NCBI GenBank assembly: GCA_019310425.1
Contig: JAFDEI010000018.1
Span: 1 to 45,422, forward strand
From: Deltaproteobacteria bacterium
Lineage (GTDB): Bacteria; Myxococcota_A; UBA9160; SMWR01
Length of the DNA: 45,422 bases
Reading direction: 5' to 3'
The position numbers and the translations under genes were made by a program. Position 1 is the first letter of the stretch. Each line of letters opens with the position of its first letter. The notes beneath the pieces are model-generated. The model was not told the origin of the DNA, made no database searches, and saw nothing but the letters and a program-made list of their open reading frames with translations. This document shows, one piece after another, positions 25,772 through 34,913 of the stretch.

Positions 25772-25778
25772 GGTGCGG

Positions 25779-26891
25779 CTAGCCGCGCTCTTCGGCTGCA
25801 CGCTCGACGGCGGTTCGCAGCGTGTCGAGATCGTTCAGCATCAAGTCGAGCAGGCGCAGCTGCGCGCGGGCGCGATCGAGATTCTGGCCGTCGCGCTGGA
25901 TCCGAAAATAGCGGTCGCCAGAGAGATGGTCGGCGAGAAACCGCACCGCGTTTTCCAACGTGAGGTCCGGGCCAGCAAGTGGCAGAGCGGCGATCTCGAT
26001 CGGGGTGAGAAACGGCGAGGCGCCGGTGAGGTAGCCGCGTGCCAACGCGTCGAACAGCTCGCTGTCGAAGTGTATTCGGTTGAGATCCGGCTCGTCTTCG
26101 GGCGAGCGGCAGGTGCCACTGCGGACGAGCTCGCCGAAGTCGAACAGTACGCTTCCGAGCATCACCGTGTCGAGGTCGATTACACACAGCGACTCGCCGC
26201 TGCGAGCGTCGAGAAGCAGGTTGTTCAGCTTGCAGTCGTTGTGGACGGTGCGTTCCGGTAGCTGATCGGCGCCGCACGCCGCCAGCGCGGCTTCGATCCG
26301 TGCGAATTGCCGCAGTGACTGGTCGAGCTCCTCTCGAACACCGGCAGCGCGTCCGACCAGGTCGGCTGCGGCGGCGTTCTCGAGTTGTCTGACGCGCTTC
26401 GGCAGGTCGTGAAAGTCGGGGATCGTCACTGCCAGCGGAGGAGGGGGCAGGTCGACGAGGTCGACTGCGAACCTGCCGAATGCGCGCGCCGCCGTATAGG
26501 CCTGCTTGGGGCCTTCGACGCAGTCGATGGTTCGGGTGCCGTCGATGAAGTGGAATACTCGCCAGGCGTCACCCGCCGCATCGGCATGGAACGGCTCACC
26601 ACTGCGCGTGTTGACCACCCGGAGACAGTGGCGCTCGGGCTCGAGGGTCTTCCGCTCTGAGAGTTTCGCGCGCAGATGCGTCGTGATTCGCTCGAGGTTT
26701 CGGCTCAACGCCTCCGGATCCGGGAAGATCTCCGCGTTGATCCGTTGCAGGATGTAACGGGACGCCAACCCGGAACCCTCGAAGGTGATCAGGAAGGTGT
26801 CGTGGATGTGTCCGCTGCCGTAGCGCCGGGTTTCACGCCAGGCGCCGTCGATGTGGAACTCGTCGATCAACGCGGGGTCGGCGTGTGTCAC
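25779..26891 (-). CDS. Aminoglycoside phosphotransferase-fold kinase (NahK-like)
   Basis: A 370-residue protein with the APH/choline-kinase fold. A nucleotide-binding N-lobe (SGHIHDTFLITFEG, YILQRIN) is followed by a C-lobe with the catalytic loop TVHNDCKLNNLLLD and the metal-binding CVIDLDTVM. Layout and the YxLQRxN segment are close to N-acetylhexosamine 1-kinases, so a sugar or small alcohol is a likely substrate; antibiotic resistance is unlikely. The start is set at the GTG at 26891 because it follows GGAGG by 4 bp; an upstream in-frame ATG (26927) has no such site. It is divergent from the histidine kinase. Confidence 0.85.
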   Translation of the reverse strand: MTHADPALIDEFHIDGAWRETRRYGSGHIHDTFLITFEGSGLASRYILQRINAEIFPDPEALSRNLERITTHLRAKLSERKTLEPERHCLRVVNTRSGEPFHADAAGDAWRVFHFIDGTRTIDCVEGPKQAYTAARAFGRFAVDLVDLPPPPLAVTIPDFHDLPKRVRQLENAAAADLVGRAAGVREELDQSLRQFARIEAALAACGADQLPERTVHNDCKLNNLLLDARSGESLCVIDLDTVMLGSVLFDFGELVRSGTCRSPEDEPDLNRIHFDSELFDALARGYLTGASPFLTPIEIAALPLAGPDLTLENAVRFLADHLSGDRYFRIQRDGQNLDRARAQLRLLDLMLNDLDTLRTAVERAAEERG

Positions 26892-27101
26892 ATTTCCTCC
26901 CGTTATGGCGCTCGTGAAGTCCTCCATGCGATACCGAGCTTTCTGGGCCGGCGCTATCCTTCGCGCCTCGACGACCCGCGTAACATGTCGGCACGGTGAG
27001 CAACGCGACCGCTCGTATCCCCCGACTGGGGTAAACACCGTGCAGCGTCTCGCGCCTCCAAGCGAGTATTCTGGGCTACCGTGCTCACGAGGAACGACGC
27101 C

Positions 27102-29154
27102 GTGAAGATTCCGTTCGCCGCGCTGTTGCAACCCACGCGCTTTGACGACGAGGCGCAGGATCTCCGCGCCGCGACACTTCATCTCGCGTTGTTGGTGCTG
27201 ATCGGCGGTGGGGTGGCCTGGGCCGCCGTGACCATGTTGCAAGACGACGACCCGAGTACACGGATGGTCCTCGTCGCGGCTGGACTCGCGGCCGAGGTCG
27301 TGGCGCTGATCGTGCTGCGCCGCCGACACCCGGGACTCGCAGCGGGGTTATTTGATGTTGACGGTTCTGTCCGGGGTGCTGATGGGAGGACGTGGAGCCA
27401 TCGTCGGTGGCGTACTCGCATTCTCGGCGGTGCAGTGGCTGAGCTACGCGGAGTCTCAGGCGTGGCTTCCCGAACCGCGATTGATGGAAAGTGGTGTCAT
27501 GCCGGTGATGCTCGTTGTTTCATTCGCTTCGGTAGCCCTGTTTCTATATATGGCCGACCGCAATCTCCGGGGCGTGTTGCGCGAACGGGCCGACCAACGC
27601 CGAGAAATCGAGGCCAGTCGCGAGCGCTACCGTGTGCTGACCGAGAATACGGTGGCACTGGTCTCCGAGCTCGATTCGGCGGGGCAGATCCTCTACGTGA
27701 GTCCGCAACACCGGGAACGGCTCGGCTGGGACCCTGAGGAGCTGGTAGGGCATCCGGCCGCCGAGTTCGTGCACCCCGACGATCAGGCGCTGTTGGTCTC
27801 GTCGATGCGCCGTATCCTCGAAAGTGGTGAACCCATCACCACGCGTTACCGGGTGCGGGCTCGAGACGGAGAGTGGCGGCATCTCGAGAGCGGCGGGCGT
27901 GCCTACACCGCCTCCGACGGTTCGATCCGGATCATTGTCGTCAGCATGGACTCGAAAGAGCGGGTTCGCGCCGAGGCCGCCTTGCAGGAGGTCGAGGCGC
28001 AGTTGCGGATCTCGCAACGGATGGAGTCGCTCGGCCGCCTGGCAGGGGGTGTTGCGCATGACTTCAACAACTTGTTGACCGTCATCCTGGGGTCGGCGCG
28101 TTGGCTGGAGCGCCATCCGGATCTCCCGCCCGAGGAGGTCCGGGAGTTTGCTTCGGGGATCGTACAATCGGCTCAGCGATCCGCGGATCTCACACGCCAG
28201 CTGCTCGCGTTCAGTCGCAAGCAGGTGGTGGAGACCTGTGTGCTCGATCTCGATGAGAGGATCGACGATCTTGCGCGAATCTTGAAGAGTCTGGCTGGTG
28301 ACGAGATCAATCTCGTCACCGTGACGCATCCGGGGCGGCATTTCGTCGAGGCTGACCCGAGTCAGATCGAGCAGATCGTCGTCAACCTGGTTGCCAACGC
28401 CTGCGATGCGATGCCGAAAGGTGGCACGGTGTCTATCCACACCGGGAAGGCACGGATCGGGGAACACGACGGGGCTGAGTTGCCGGCAGGTGAGTATGTA
28501 CGCCTCGAAGTCGAGGACGACGGCATCGGAATGTCGCAAGCGACGCGCTTGCGGATCTTCGAGCCGTTCTTCACCACGAAGGAGATGGGTAGCGGAACCG
28601 GTCTCGGTCTATCGACGGTTTACGGCATCGTCAGCCAGGGTGGCGGCCAGATCCGTGTGAATAGTGAGCCCGGGCAGGGCTCCCGCTTCCAGATCTTGTT
28701 GCCGCTCGTGGAGCAGCCCACCTCGGTGCCTGATCTGGAACATCGGGTGGAGCCGACGGCGAGCGGGCGCGGCGAGCGACTTCTGCTCGCTGAGGACGAG
28801 CCTGCGGTGCGGCAGTTCACGCGGCGGCTGCTCGAGGAGGCGGGCTACTGCGTGACTGCGGTCTCGAACGGCGTCGAGGCACTCGAGCGGATGGGCGAAT
28901 CCGATGAGGAGTACGAACTGCTCGTGACCGACGTTGCGATGCCTGAAATGGGTGGTGTCGAACTTGCGCAACGCTGCACGGAACGCGACTCTGGATTCCC
29001 GGTAGTCTTCGTCTCCGGATACACCGATCCGGAACTCGCGAAGGAGGGCCTGCGGATCGCGCGAAGCCGCTGGCTGAAGAAACCGTTCGCACCCGAGGAA
29101 CTGCTTGCGCGGGTGCGGCAGCTGCTCGACGCAAAGGCGCAGGGGGTCGCATGA
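27102..29154 (+). CDS. Hybrid sensor histidine kinase with receiver domain, N-terminus frameshifted
   Basis: The first part starts at the GTG at 27102 (GAGGAA 7 bp upstream) and gives two membrane helices, ending at HPGLAAGLF near 27348. The frame then changes, and from 27352 the protein continues with [18 protein letters not shown] and more membrane segments to residue ~75. About one membrane segment seems to be missing at the joint. The rest is intact: a PAS domain ([29 protein letters not shown]), HisKA with the phospho-acceptor His in [14 protein letters not shown], HATPase_c ([24 protein letters not shown]), and a C-terminal receiver with acceptor Asp in [13 protein letters not shown] and Lys in WLKKPF. 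It has no DNA-binding output. Its stop overlaps the AOR start (ATGA), so the two are translated together. The shift is either damage or sequence error. Confidence 0.82.
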
Positions 29155-31034
29155 TCAAGGGATACGCCGGACGGATTCTCGAAATCGATCTCGCCAATTG
29201 CAGCTTCGCCTTCAAGCCGCTCGACGAGGCGATCGCTCGGCTCTACATCGGTGGCAAGGGCTATGGAACCCGGTTGCTGTATGACCGGACCCCGGCGGGC
29301 ATCGATCCGCTCGGACCCGACAATCCGTTGATTTTCGCGACGGGCCCGCTGAACGGTTCGGTGGCCCCGCAGAGCAACCGCTTTGCGGTGGTGTGCAAGA
29401 GCCCGCTCACGGGCGGTATCGGCAACGCGACCTGTGGCGGGTCGTTCGCACTCGGAATGAAGAAGGCCGGTATCGACATACTGATCGTCGAGCGCTGTGC
29501 CGCTGCTCCCATACGCATCGAGATCGACGGTGATCGCGACGAGGTGCTCTTTCACGACGCCGCCGAACTGTGGGGCAAGGGAACCTACGCGACTCAGGAG
29601 TGTCTCGGGAAGAAGCAGCACCACGCGGTGATCGGTCCCGCAGGTGAGAATCAGGTGCTTTACGCGGGAATCGTTTCGAACGAGCGGATCGCGGGTCGGA
29701 CCGGTGTCGGTGCGGTCATGGGTTCCAAGCGGCTGAAGGCCGTGAGCGTCCAGGGCTCGCGCAAGCTCGACATGGAGGATCCGGAAAAGTTCAAGGAATA
29801 CACGATAGAAGTCCGAAAACTATTCAAGGATCATCCGGTTTTGGGTAATAGCATGAAACGTTTCGGAACCGGGGCGATCGTCAATACCGCCAACGCGCGC
29901 AACATCTTGCCGACACGGAACTTTCAACGCGGCTCGTTCTCGGAGGCGATGAAGATCTCGGGCGAGTACCTGGAGGACCACGAACTTCGCGGTGTGAAAT
30001 CGAGCTGCATCCACTGCCCCGTGACGTGCGGCCGCGATGTCGATGTCGAGGGGGTCGGGCGCGTGAAGGGCCCGGAGTACGAGACGCTTGCGCTGATGGG
30101 GTCGAATCTGGAGATCGGGAACCTGAAGAGGATCTCGGAATGGAACTACCTCGCTGACGACCTCGGGATGGACACGATCAGTCTCGGCGCATCACTCAGT
30201 TTCGCGATGGAGCTACACGAACGCGGCGTCCTCGATGCCGGAATCTCCTTCGGAGATCCCGAGGGCGTGAGTGAGCTGATTCGCGACATCGGGCATCGCC
30301 ACGGAATCGGCGACGATCTCGCGAACGGAACTCGCCGCATGAGCGAGAAGTACGGTGGTGAGGAGTTCGCGATGCACGTGAAGGGGCTAGAACTCTCTGC
30401 CTACGATCCGCGCGGTTCATTCGCCCAGGGGGTCGAATACGCGACCACGAACCGCGGGGGCTGCCACGTTCAAGGTGCGAGCATGTACATGGAATCGGTG
30501 GGTCCACTGACGATCAACCCGCAGAATCTGAAGCTGAAGGCCGACATCCCGGTGGTGCAGCAGAATCTCGCATGCGCGATCAACTCGATGGTTCTCTGTA
30601 TCTTCACGACCTACGGGATCATTCCCAAGGCGGTCCACGAGATGAATCCGAATTCACTCCGTTATCGGGCGCTCGCTCTGGCGTTCGAGAACATGGGGCC
30701 TCTCTTGCGTACCGCAATGGGGATGAAAGGGCCGCCGATGCTGTGGTTCGAAAAATGGCTCAGCTACATCACCGGCAGCAAGTTCTCGGGTGGCCATCTC
30801 CAGGAAATCGGTGCGCGGATCTTCAACCTCGAACGGATGTACAACCTGCGCGAGGGGTTCACGGCGGCGGACGACACGCTACCCGATCGGATCCTTCACG
30901 AGTCGACATTCGAGCACATGCAGAGCGGGCATCCACTTGGACAGTTGCTTCCGAAGTACTACAAGAACCGCGGCTGGGACACGCAGGGCGTTCCGACCCC
31001 GCGCACTCTGGAGCGCTTGCAGATCCGGATTTGA
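29151..31034 (+). CDS. Aldehyde:ferredoxin oxidoreductase (tungsten pterin enzyme)
   Basis: A 627-residue protein of normal AOR length. The N-terminal tungstopterin-binding region is clear: YIGGKGYGTRLLYD, ATGPLNGSVAPQSNRF and GGSFALGMKKAGIDILIVE. The iron-sulfur cluster Cys are at 286, 289 and 293 (CIHCPVTC), with a fourth probably in ACAINSMVLC. By family it oxidises aldehydes (or related carbonyls) to acids, passing electrons to ferredoxin, in the cytoplasm. Its start overlaps the upstream kinase stop by 4 bp. A MoaD/ThiS-like gene follows, as often seen for tungsten enzymes. No dedicated ferredoxin-type subunit gene is adjacent. The exact substrate class (AOR, benzoyl-type or other) is not visible. 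Confidence 0.92.
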   Translation: MIKGYAGRILEIDLANCSFAFKPLDEAIARLYIGGKGYGTRLLYDRTPAGIDPLGPDNPLIFATGPLNGSVAPQSNRFAVVCKSPLTGGIGNATCGGSFALGMKKAGIDILIVERCAAAPIRIEIDGDRDEVLFHDAAELWGKGTYATQECLGKKQHHAVIGPAGENQVLYAGIVSNERIAGRTGVGAVMGSKRLKAVSVQGSRKLDMEDPEKFKEYTIEVRKLFKDHPVLGNSMKRFGTGAIVNTANARNILPTRNFQRGSFSEAMKISGEYLEDHELRGVKSSCIHCPVTCGRDVDVEGVGRVKGPEYETLALMGSNLEIGNLKRISEWNYLADDLGMDTISLGASLSFAMELHERGVLDAGISFGDPEGVSELIRDIGHRHGIGDDLANGTRRMSEKYGGEEFAMHVKGLELSAYDPRGSFAQGVEYATTNRGGCHVQGASMYMESVGPLTINPQNLKLKADIPVVQQNLACAINSMVLCIFTTYGIIPKAVHEMNPNSLRYRALALAFENMGPLLRTAMGMKGPPMLWFEKWLSYITGSKFSGGHLQEIGARIFNLERMYNLREGFTAADDTLPDRILHESTFEHMQSGHPLGQLLPKYYKNRGWDTQGVPTPRTLERLQIRI

Positions 31035-31059
31035 GCCATATGGAACCAGGGGGTCGCAG

Positions 31060-31323
31060 ATGTCCGTAACGCTTCAACTGACCTACGAGATGAGCAAAGC
31101 GTTGGGTGTTCCCCGGCTCGAATTGGACGGTCCCGAGACGGTCGCAGACGTGGTCCGAACCGTCGAGAGTCGATTCGGCGATGCCGGCGCCGATTTCGCG
31201 AAGCTCACGCGGGTGACTGCGATCGCGGTAAACGGGGTGCTGGTCAATTACCGACGTGGCATGAAGACACGCCTGGGGGAGGGCGATGTCGTAGCGTTCG
31301 TGAAGGCGGCCGCCGGCGGTTGA
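31060..31323 (+). CDS. MoaD/ThiS-like sulfur-carrier protein
   Basis: An 87-residue ubiquitin-fold protein ending in the diagnostic Gly-Gly (KAAAGG). Conserved blocks: TVADVVRTVESRFG, then TRVTAIAVNGVLVNY and EGDVVAFVKAAAGG. The terminal Gly is thiocarboxylated and donates sulfur, here most probably for the dithiolene of tungstopterin used by the AOR gene 25 bp upstream. The ATG at 31060 follows AGGGGG by 6 bp. Confidence 0.88.
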   Translation: MSVTLQLTYEMSKALGVPRLELDGPETVADVVRTVESRFGDAGADFAKLTRVTAIAVNGVLVNYRRGMKTRLGEGDVVAFVKAAAGG

Positions 31324-31391
31324 TCCTCCGTACCCAACGAGATCCGGAGATCCGGCAGGGATTGGCAGTCACACCGCGTACGTGTACGACT

Positions 31392-33047
31392 ATGCGCGTG
31401 GGTCGCCGACTCTTCCGTCTATTGGGATCGCTGTTCCTGTGGCTGCTGCCGAACCCGGCCGTCGCGGACGCGATCATGGTTTCGCGTGCGATGTCGGCGA
31501 CGACGATCGCGGAATTCTTCGTGGGCGAGGCATCGGTGCGAGTCGAACTCGAGGTGGGGCTTCCCGATCTGCGCGCGTTTCGGAAGCTGTTGCCCGACGA
31601 GCTCCACCAAGAGCTCGGTTTCGGCTCCGAGCCGCTCGGCGATCGGATGCCGGGGTTCTTTCGCGAGGACCTGGTGATTCGCACCGGCCGGGGTGAGCGA
31701 TTACCCGGCCGGGTGGTGAGCCTCGAGAAGCGGATTCGTTTGAAGCGCGACGAGATTACGGGAGAGCCGATGGTCACTGCGGCGGACGAGCCCGAGGCGG
31801 TGCTCTACGCGGTCCTCGACTACCCGTTCGAGGGTCGGCCGACATCGCTCGAGTTCGAGTCGATGTTCGCCGCCGAGAACCGCGGACCGAATATCGGCTT
31901 CGTCGTCTACCACCGGGGCTTGCCCGTGAATGATTTCCGGTACCTGAGCGGCCCGGTTCGGCTAGACCTCGACTGGCAGGATCCTTGGTATTCGAAATTC
32001 CGCACCAGGAATCTCCGGCGCCAGTACGATGCGCCGCTCAACGTCTTTCTCTACGCCGAGCCCTACGAGGTGCGTGTCGAGATCGTCGCGCGGCCCTTCG
32101 ACCTGCAGCAGTGGGTTGATCTCGGGGTTCGCGGAGGGGCGGTCATCGCGGTAGAGCAACAGCAGGAGCTGAAGCGCCGCGCGGCGGAATTTCTCGCCGG
32201 ACACGTCACGCTGAAGATCGATGGCGATCCGGTCGAGCCCGCATTCGATCGGATTCACTTTCTGCGGCGAACCTTGCGGAGCAGCCGGGTGATCGACCCG
32301 CCGGAAGACCTCGATCCCTACTCGGCGACACTCGGAGTGATTTTCGTCGCGCCGACATCGGGCTTGCCCGATGAGGCCAGCTTGACGTGGGATCTGTTCA
32401 GTTCGCGGATCACGCGGGTGCCCGCGGCTGCAACCGACGAAGCCGGGCCTCTCAGGTTCATACTCGATTCCGGTGACCGGGTGTTGCGCTGGCAGAATTT
32501 CCTGAAGCATCCAACGCTGCCGACACTCTCCCCAGTGACGCTGCCAGCGGGTAGGGCGGCTCGTATTGCCGCTGCGGCGACGCCCTGGCTGGGGCTGTTG
32601 TTGGCTGCCGTGGTGACGCGTCTGGTGGTCGGGAGGGTTCGTGGGAGGTCGCCGAAACTCGCCGGCTGGGTAGCGTGTGGGGTTCTCGCGTTGCTCCTCA
32701 CGGCGTCCTTCCGGGAGATGCGAGGAGTTACGATCGATGACGAGGAAGCTGCGGAGATTCTCTCGGCGGTGCTCCACAACGTCTATCGGGCATTCGATTT
32801 CCGAGACGAGAGTGCGATCTATGACGCACTCGAGCGCAGTGTCGCGGGGGATCTTCTGGAAGTCACCGATCTAGCCGCGGCGGAGGGATTCGTGGCGCGG
32901 GGCACCTGGACCGTGATGGGTTCGGTCGGCCATTGGGGGCACATCCACAACCGCCAGAACCAGTATCAGGCAGACGTGACCCTCGAGCCGGTTGCGGGAC
33001 ACTGGAAGATCACGGCTCTCGAGCTGCTGCAAGAGGAACGCCTCTAA
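31392..33047 (+). CDS. Uncharacterised exported membrane protein of the ABC system
   Basis: A 551-residue protein. A signal peptide (LFLWLLPNPAVADA) is followed by a long extracytoplasmic domain of about 360 residues, two transmembrane helices near residues 395-445, and a conserved C-terminal domain. That last part has blocks like EEAAEILSAVLHNVYRAFDF, RDESAIYDALERSV, GSVGHWGHIHNRQNQY and WKITALELLQEERL. The Trp/His-rich GHWGHIH stretch is suggestive of metal or ligand contact, but I know no assigned function. The ATPase gene begins one base after its stop, so it clearly belongs with the ABC transporter and the ZnuA-like gene. The start is taken as the ATG at 31392, giving a clean signal peptide; an earlier TTG at 31320 is possible. 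Confidence 0.78.
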   Translation: MRVGRRLFRLLGSLFLWLLPNPAVADAIMVSRAMSATTIAEFFVGEASVRVELEVGLPDLRAFRKLLPDELHQELGFGSEPLGDRMPGFFREDLVIRTGRGERLPGRVVSLEKRIRLKRDEITGEPMVTAADEPEAVLYAVLDYPFEGRPTSLEFESMFAAENRGPNIGFVVYHRGLPVNDFRYLSGPVRLDLDWQDPWYSKFRTRNLRRQYDAPLNVFLYAEPYEVRVEIVARPFDLQQWVDLGVRGGAVIAVEQQQELKRRAAEFLAGHVTLKIDGDPVEPAFDRIHFLRRTLRSSRVIDPPEDLDPYSATLGVIFVAPTSGLPDEASLTWDLFSSRITRVPAAATDEAGPLRFILDSGDRVLRWQNFLKHPTLPTLSPVTLPAGRAARIAAAATPWLGLLLAAVVTRLVVGRVRGRSPKLAGWVACGVLALLLTASFREMRGVTIDDEEAAEILSAVLHNVYRAFDFRDESAIYDALERSVAGDLLEVTDLAAAEGFVARGTWTVMGSVGHWGHIHNRQNQYQADVTLEPVAGHWKITALELLQEERL

Positions 33048-33048
33048 C

Positions 33049-33735
33049 GTGCCGGTCGAGACGATGGTGCAGCTCTCCGAAATCGAGTTCCGATACCCGG
33101 TCGGAGGTTTCGCGCTCCGAATCCCGTTGCTCGAGGTCGCGCGCGGTGAATCGGTGGCGGTCATCGGGCCCAGTGGGTCGGGCAAGACCACGCTGCTGCA
33201 GCTCATCGCCGGCATCTCGCTACCCGCGAGCGGCACGGTAACGACGAACGGCACCGCGGTGAATCTTCTCGATGACGCCGCTCGGCGCGAATTTCGCATC
33301 CAGAACCTCGGCCTGGTCTTCCAGGAGTTCGAGTTGCTCGAGTATCTGAGTGTCCTCGATAACGTGCTGTTGCCGTACCGTATCCACCCGCGACTCACGC
33401 TGGATTCAGGGGTCCGCGCGCGGGCGTTGGCGCTCGCCGAGTGCGTCGGCGTATCGAGCAAGCTCGACCGCAAGGCCCGGAAGCTCTCGCAGGGTGAAAA
33501 ACAGCGTGCCGCGGTCTGCCGAGCCCTCATCGCCGAGCCGAGGCTGTTGCTCGCAGATGAACCGACCGGCAACCTCGATCCGGACAACAAGCAGCGCGTA
33601 CTCGACATCCTGTTCGAGCAGGCAAGCGATTCCCACTCGACGCTGATCGTAGTAACCCACGACCGCGACCTGCTCGATCGCTTCGAACGCGTGATCGACG
33701 TGAAGGAGTTCCACGCCGATCGGGGAAAGTCATGA
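33049..33735 (+). CDS. ABC transporter ATP-binding protein (MacB/LolD type)
   Basis: A 228-residue ABC ATPase. Walker A is GPSGSGKTTLL, the Q-loop follows FQEFELLEYLSVLDNV, the signature is LSQGEKQRAAVCRAL, and Walker B is LLLADEPTGNLD with the switch His in VVTHDRDLLDR. The LADEPTGNLD form is typical of MacB/LolD/FtsE-type systems that power periplasmic work rather than import. The GTG at 33049 has GAGGAACG about 8 bp upstream; an ATG 15 bp later is an alternative. The next gene overlaps by 4 bp. Confidence 0.9.
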   Translation: MPVETMVQLSEIEFRYPVGGFALRIPLLEVARGESVAVIGPSGSGKTTLLQLIAGISLPASGTVTTNGTAVNLLDDAARREFRIQNLGLVFQEFELLEYLSVLDNVLLPYRIHPRLTLDSGVRARALALAECVGVSSKLDRKARKLSQGEKQRAAVCRALIAEPRLLLADEPTGNLDPDNKQRVLDILFEQASDSHSTLIVVTHDRDLLDRFERVIDVKEFHADRGKS

Positions 33736-34913
33736 CGGACATCTTGTTCCTGGCGTGGCGTTACCTCGCACACTACCGCGTCAAGACCGCCATACTGGTT
33801 ACGTCGATCGCGCTGATCGTGTTCCTGCCGGTGGGCCTCAATGTCCTCGTCGGGCAGAGCGCCGAACAGCTGACCGCGCGCGCCGAAGCGACGCCGCTAT
33901 TGGTCGGCGCGAAGGGCAGTCCACTCGAGTTGGTATTGAGTTCGCTCTACTTCGAATCGGACGTTCCGGATGACATCCCGTGGGCGGAGCTGGAAGCGAT
34001 CGCGGATTCAGGGCTCGCCCAACCGATTCCCCTGGATGCGCGGTTCCGGGCCCGCGCGCACCCGATCGTGGGAACGTCGCTCGAATACTTCGACTTCCGT
34101 GGCCTACGGCTTGCGGAGGGTCGGCGCATGGCGGTCGTCGGAGAGTGCATGCTCGGTGCACGCGCGGCCGCTGATCTTGCTGTCGGAGTCGGCGATGCGG
34201 TGCTGTCATCTCCCGAGAGCCTCTTCGACCTCGCCGGGGTGTACCCGTTGCGGATGCGAGTGGTCGGCGTCTTCGCAGCTTCGCACACACCCGATGACCG
34301 GGTTGTCTTCGTCGACGTGAAGACGAGCTGGATCATCCAGGGACTCGGCCACGGGCATCAAGACCTCGCAGCGGCCGGTGCGGCGGCGGCAGTGCTGAAG
34401 CAGGAAGGGAATCTGATTACTGCCAATGCCTCGGTGGTGCAGTACAACGAGATTACTCCCGAGAACATCGATTCTTTCCACTTTCACGGGGACCTCGGTG
34501 AGTACCCATTGACCGGGGTGATCGCGGTGCCCCGCGACGAGAAATCCGGTGTATTGCTGATGGGCCGCTTCGAGCGGCCCGAGGTGGCAGCGCAGATCGT
34601 GCGTCCCGCGACTGTGATGACGGAATTGCTCGACACGGTCTTCACCGTGCGGGCTTACGTGGTTGCAGCGATCGGCTTCGCAGGGGTGGGGACACTCGCC
34701 ACGGCTGCGCTGGTGTTCCTGCTGTCCTTGCGACTGCGGGAGCGCGAGATCGAGACCATCGTGAAGATTGGTGGCTCTCCCATGCGCGTGGCCGCGATCC
34801 TGGTGTCGGAGATCGTGGTGGTGCTCGTGCTCGGCGCGGCGTTCGCGGGCGTGCTGGCCGTACTCGCGAGCCGCTATGGATCAGAGGCGATTCGGCTGTG
34901 GATCACATCATGA
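33732..34913 (+). CDS. FtsX-like ABC transporter permease
   Basis: A 393-residue protein with FtsX/MacB-type topology: one N-terminal helix (AILVTSIALIVFLPVGLNVLV), a large periplasmic domain of about 250 residues, and three C-terminal helices (residues ~305-390). The cytoplasmic coupling helix RLREREIETIVKIGGSPMRVA is characteristic of this class. The periplasmic domain carries two His-rich short stretches (GLGHGHQDL and FHFHG), which fit a metal-linked role. The ATG overlaps the stop of the ATPase gene (ATGA) and its stop overlaps the start of the ZnuA-like gene. Confidence 0.88.
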   Translation: MTDILFLAWRYLAHYRVKTAILVTSIALIVFLPVGLNVLVGQSAEQLTARAEATPLLVGAKGSPLELVLSSLYFESDVPDDIPWAELEAIADSGLAQPIPLDARFRARAHPIVGTSLEYFDFRGLRLAEGRRMAVVGECMLGARAAADLAVGVGDAVLSSPESLFDLAGVYPLRMRVVGVFAASHTPDDRVVFVDVKTSWIIQGLGHGHQDLAAAGAAAAVLKQEGNLITANASVVQYNEITPENIDSFHFHGDLGEYPLTGVIAVPRDEKSGVLLMGRFERPEVAAQIVRPATVMTELLDTVFTVRAYVVAAIGFAGVGTLATAALVFLLSLRLREREIETIVKIGGSPMRVAAILVSEIVVVLVLGAAFAGVLAVLASRYGSEAIRLWITS

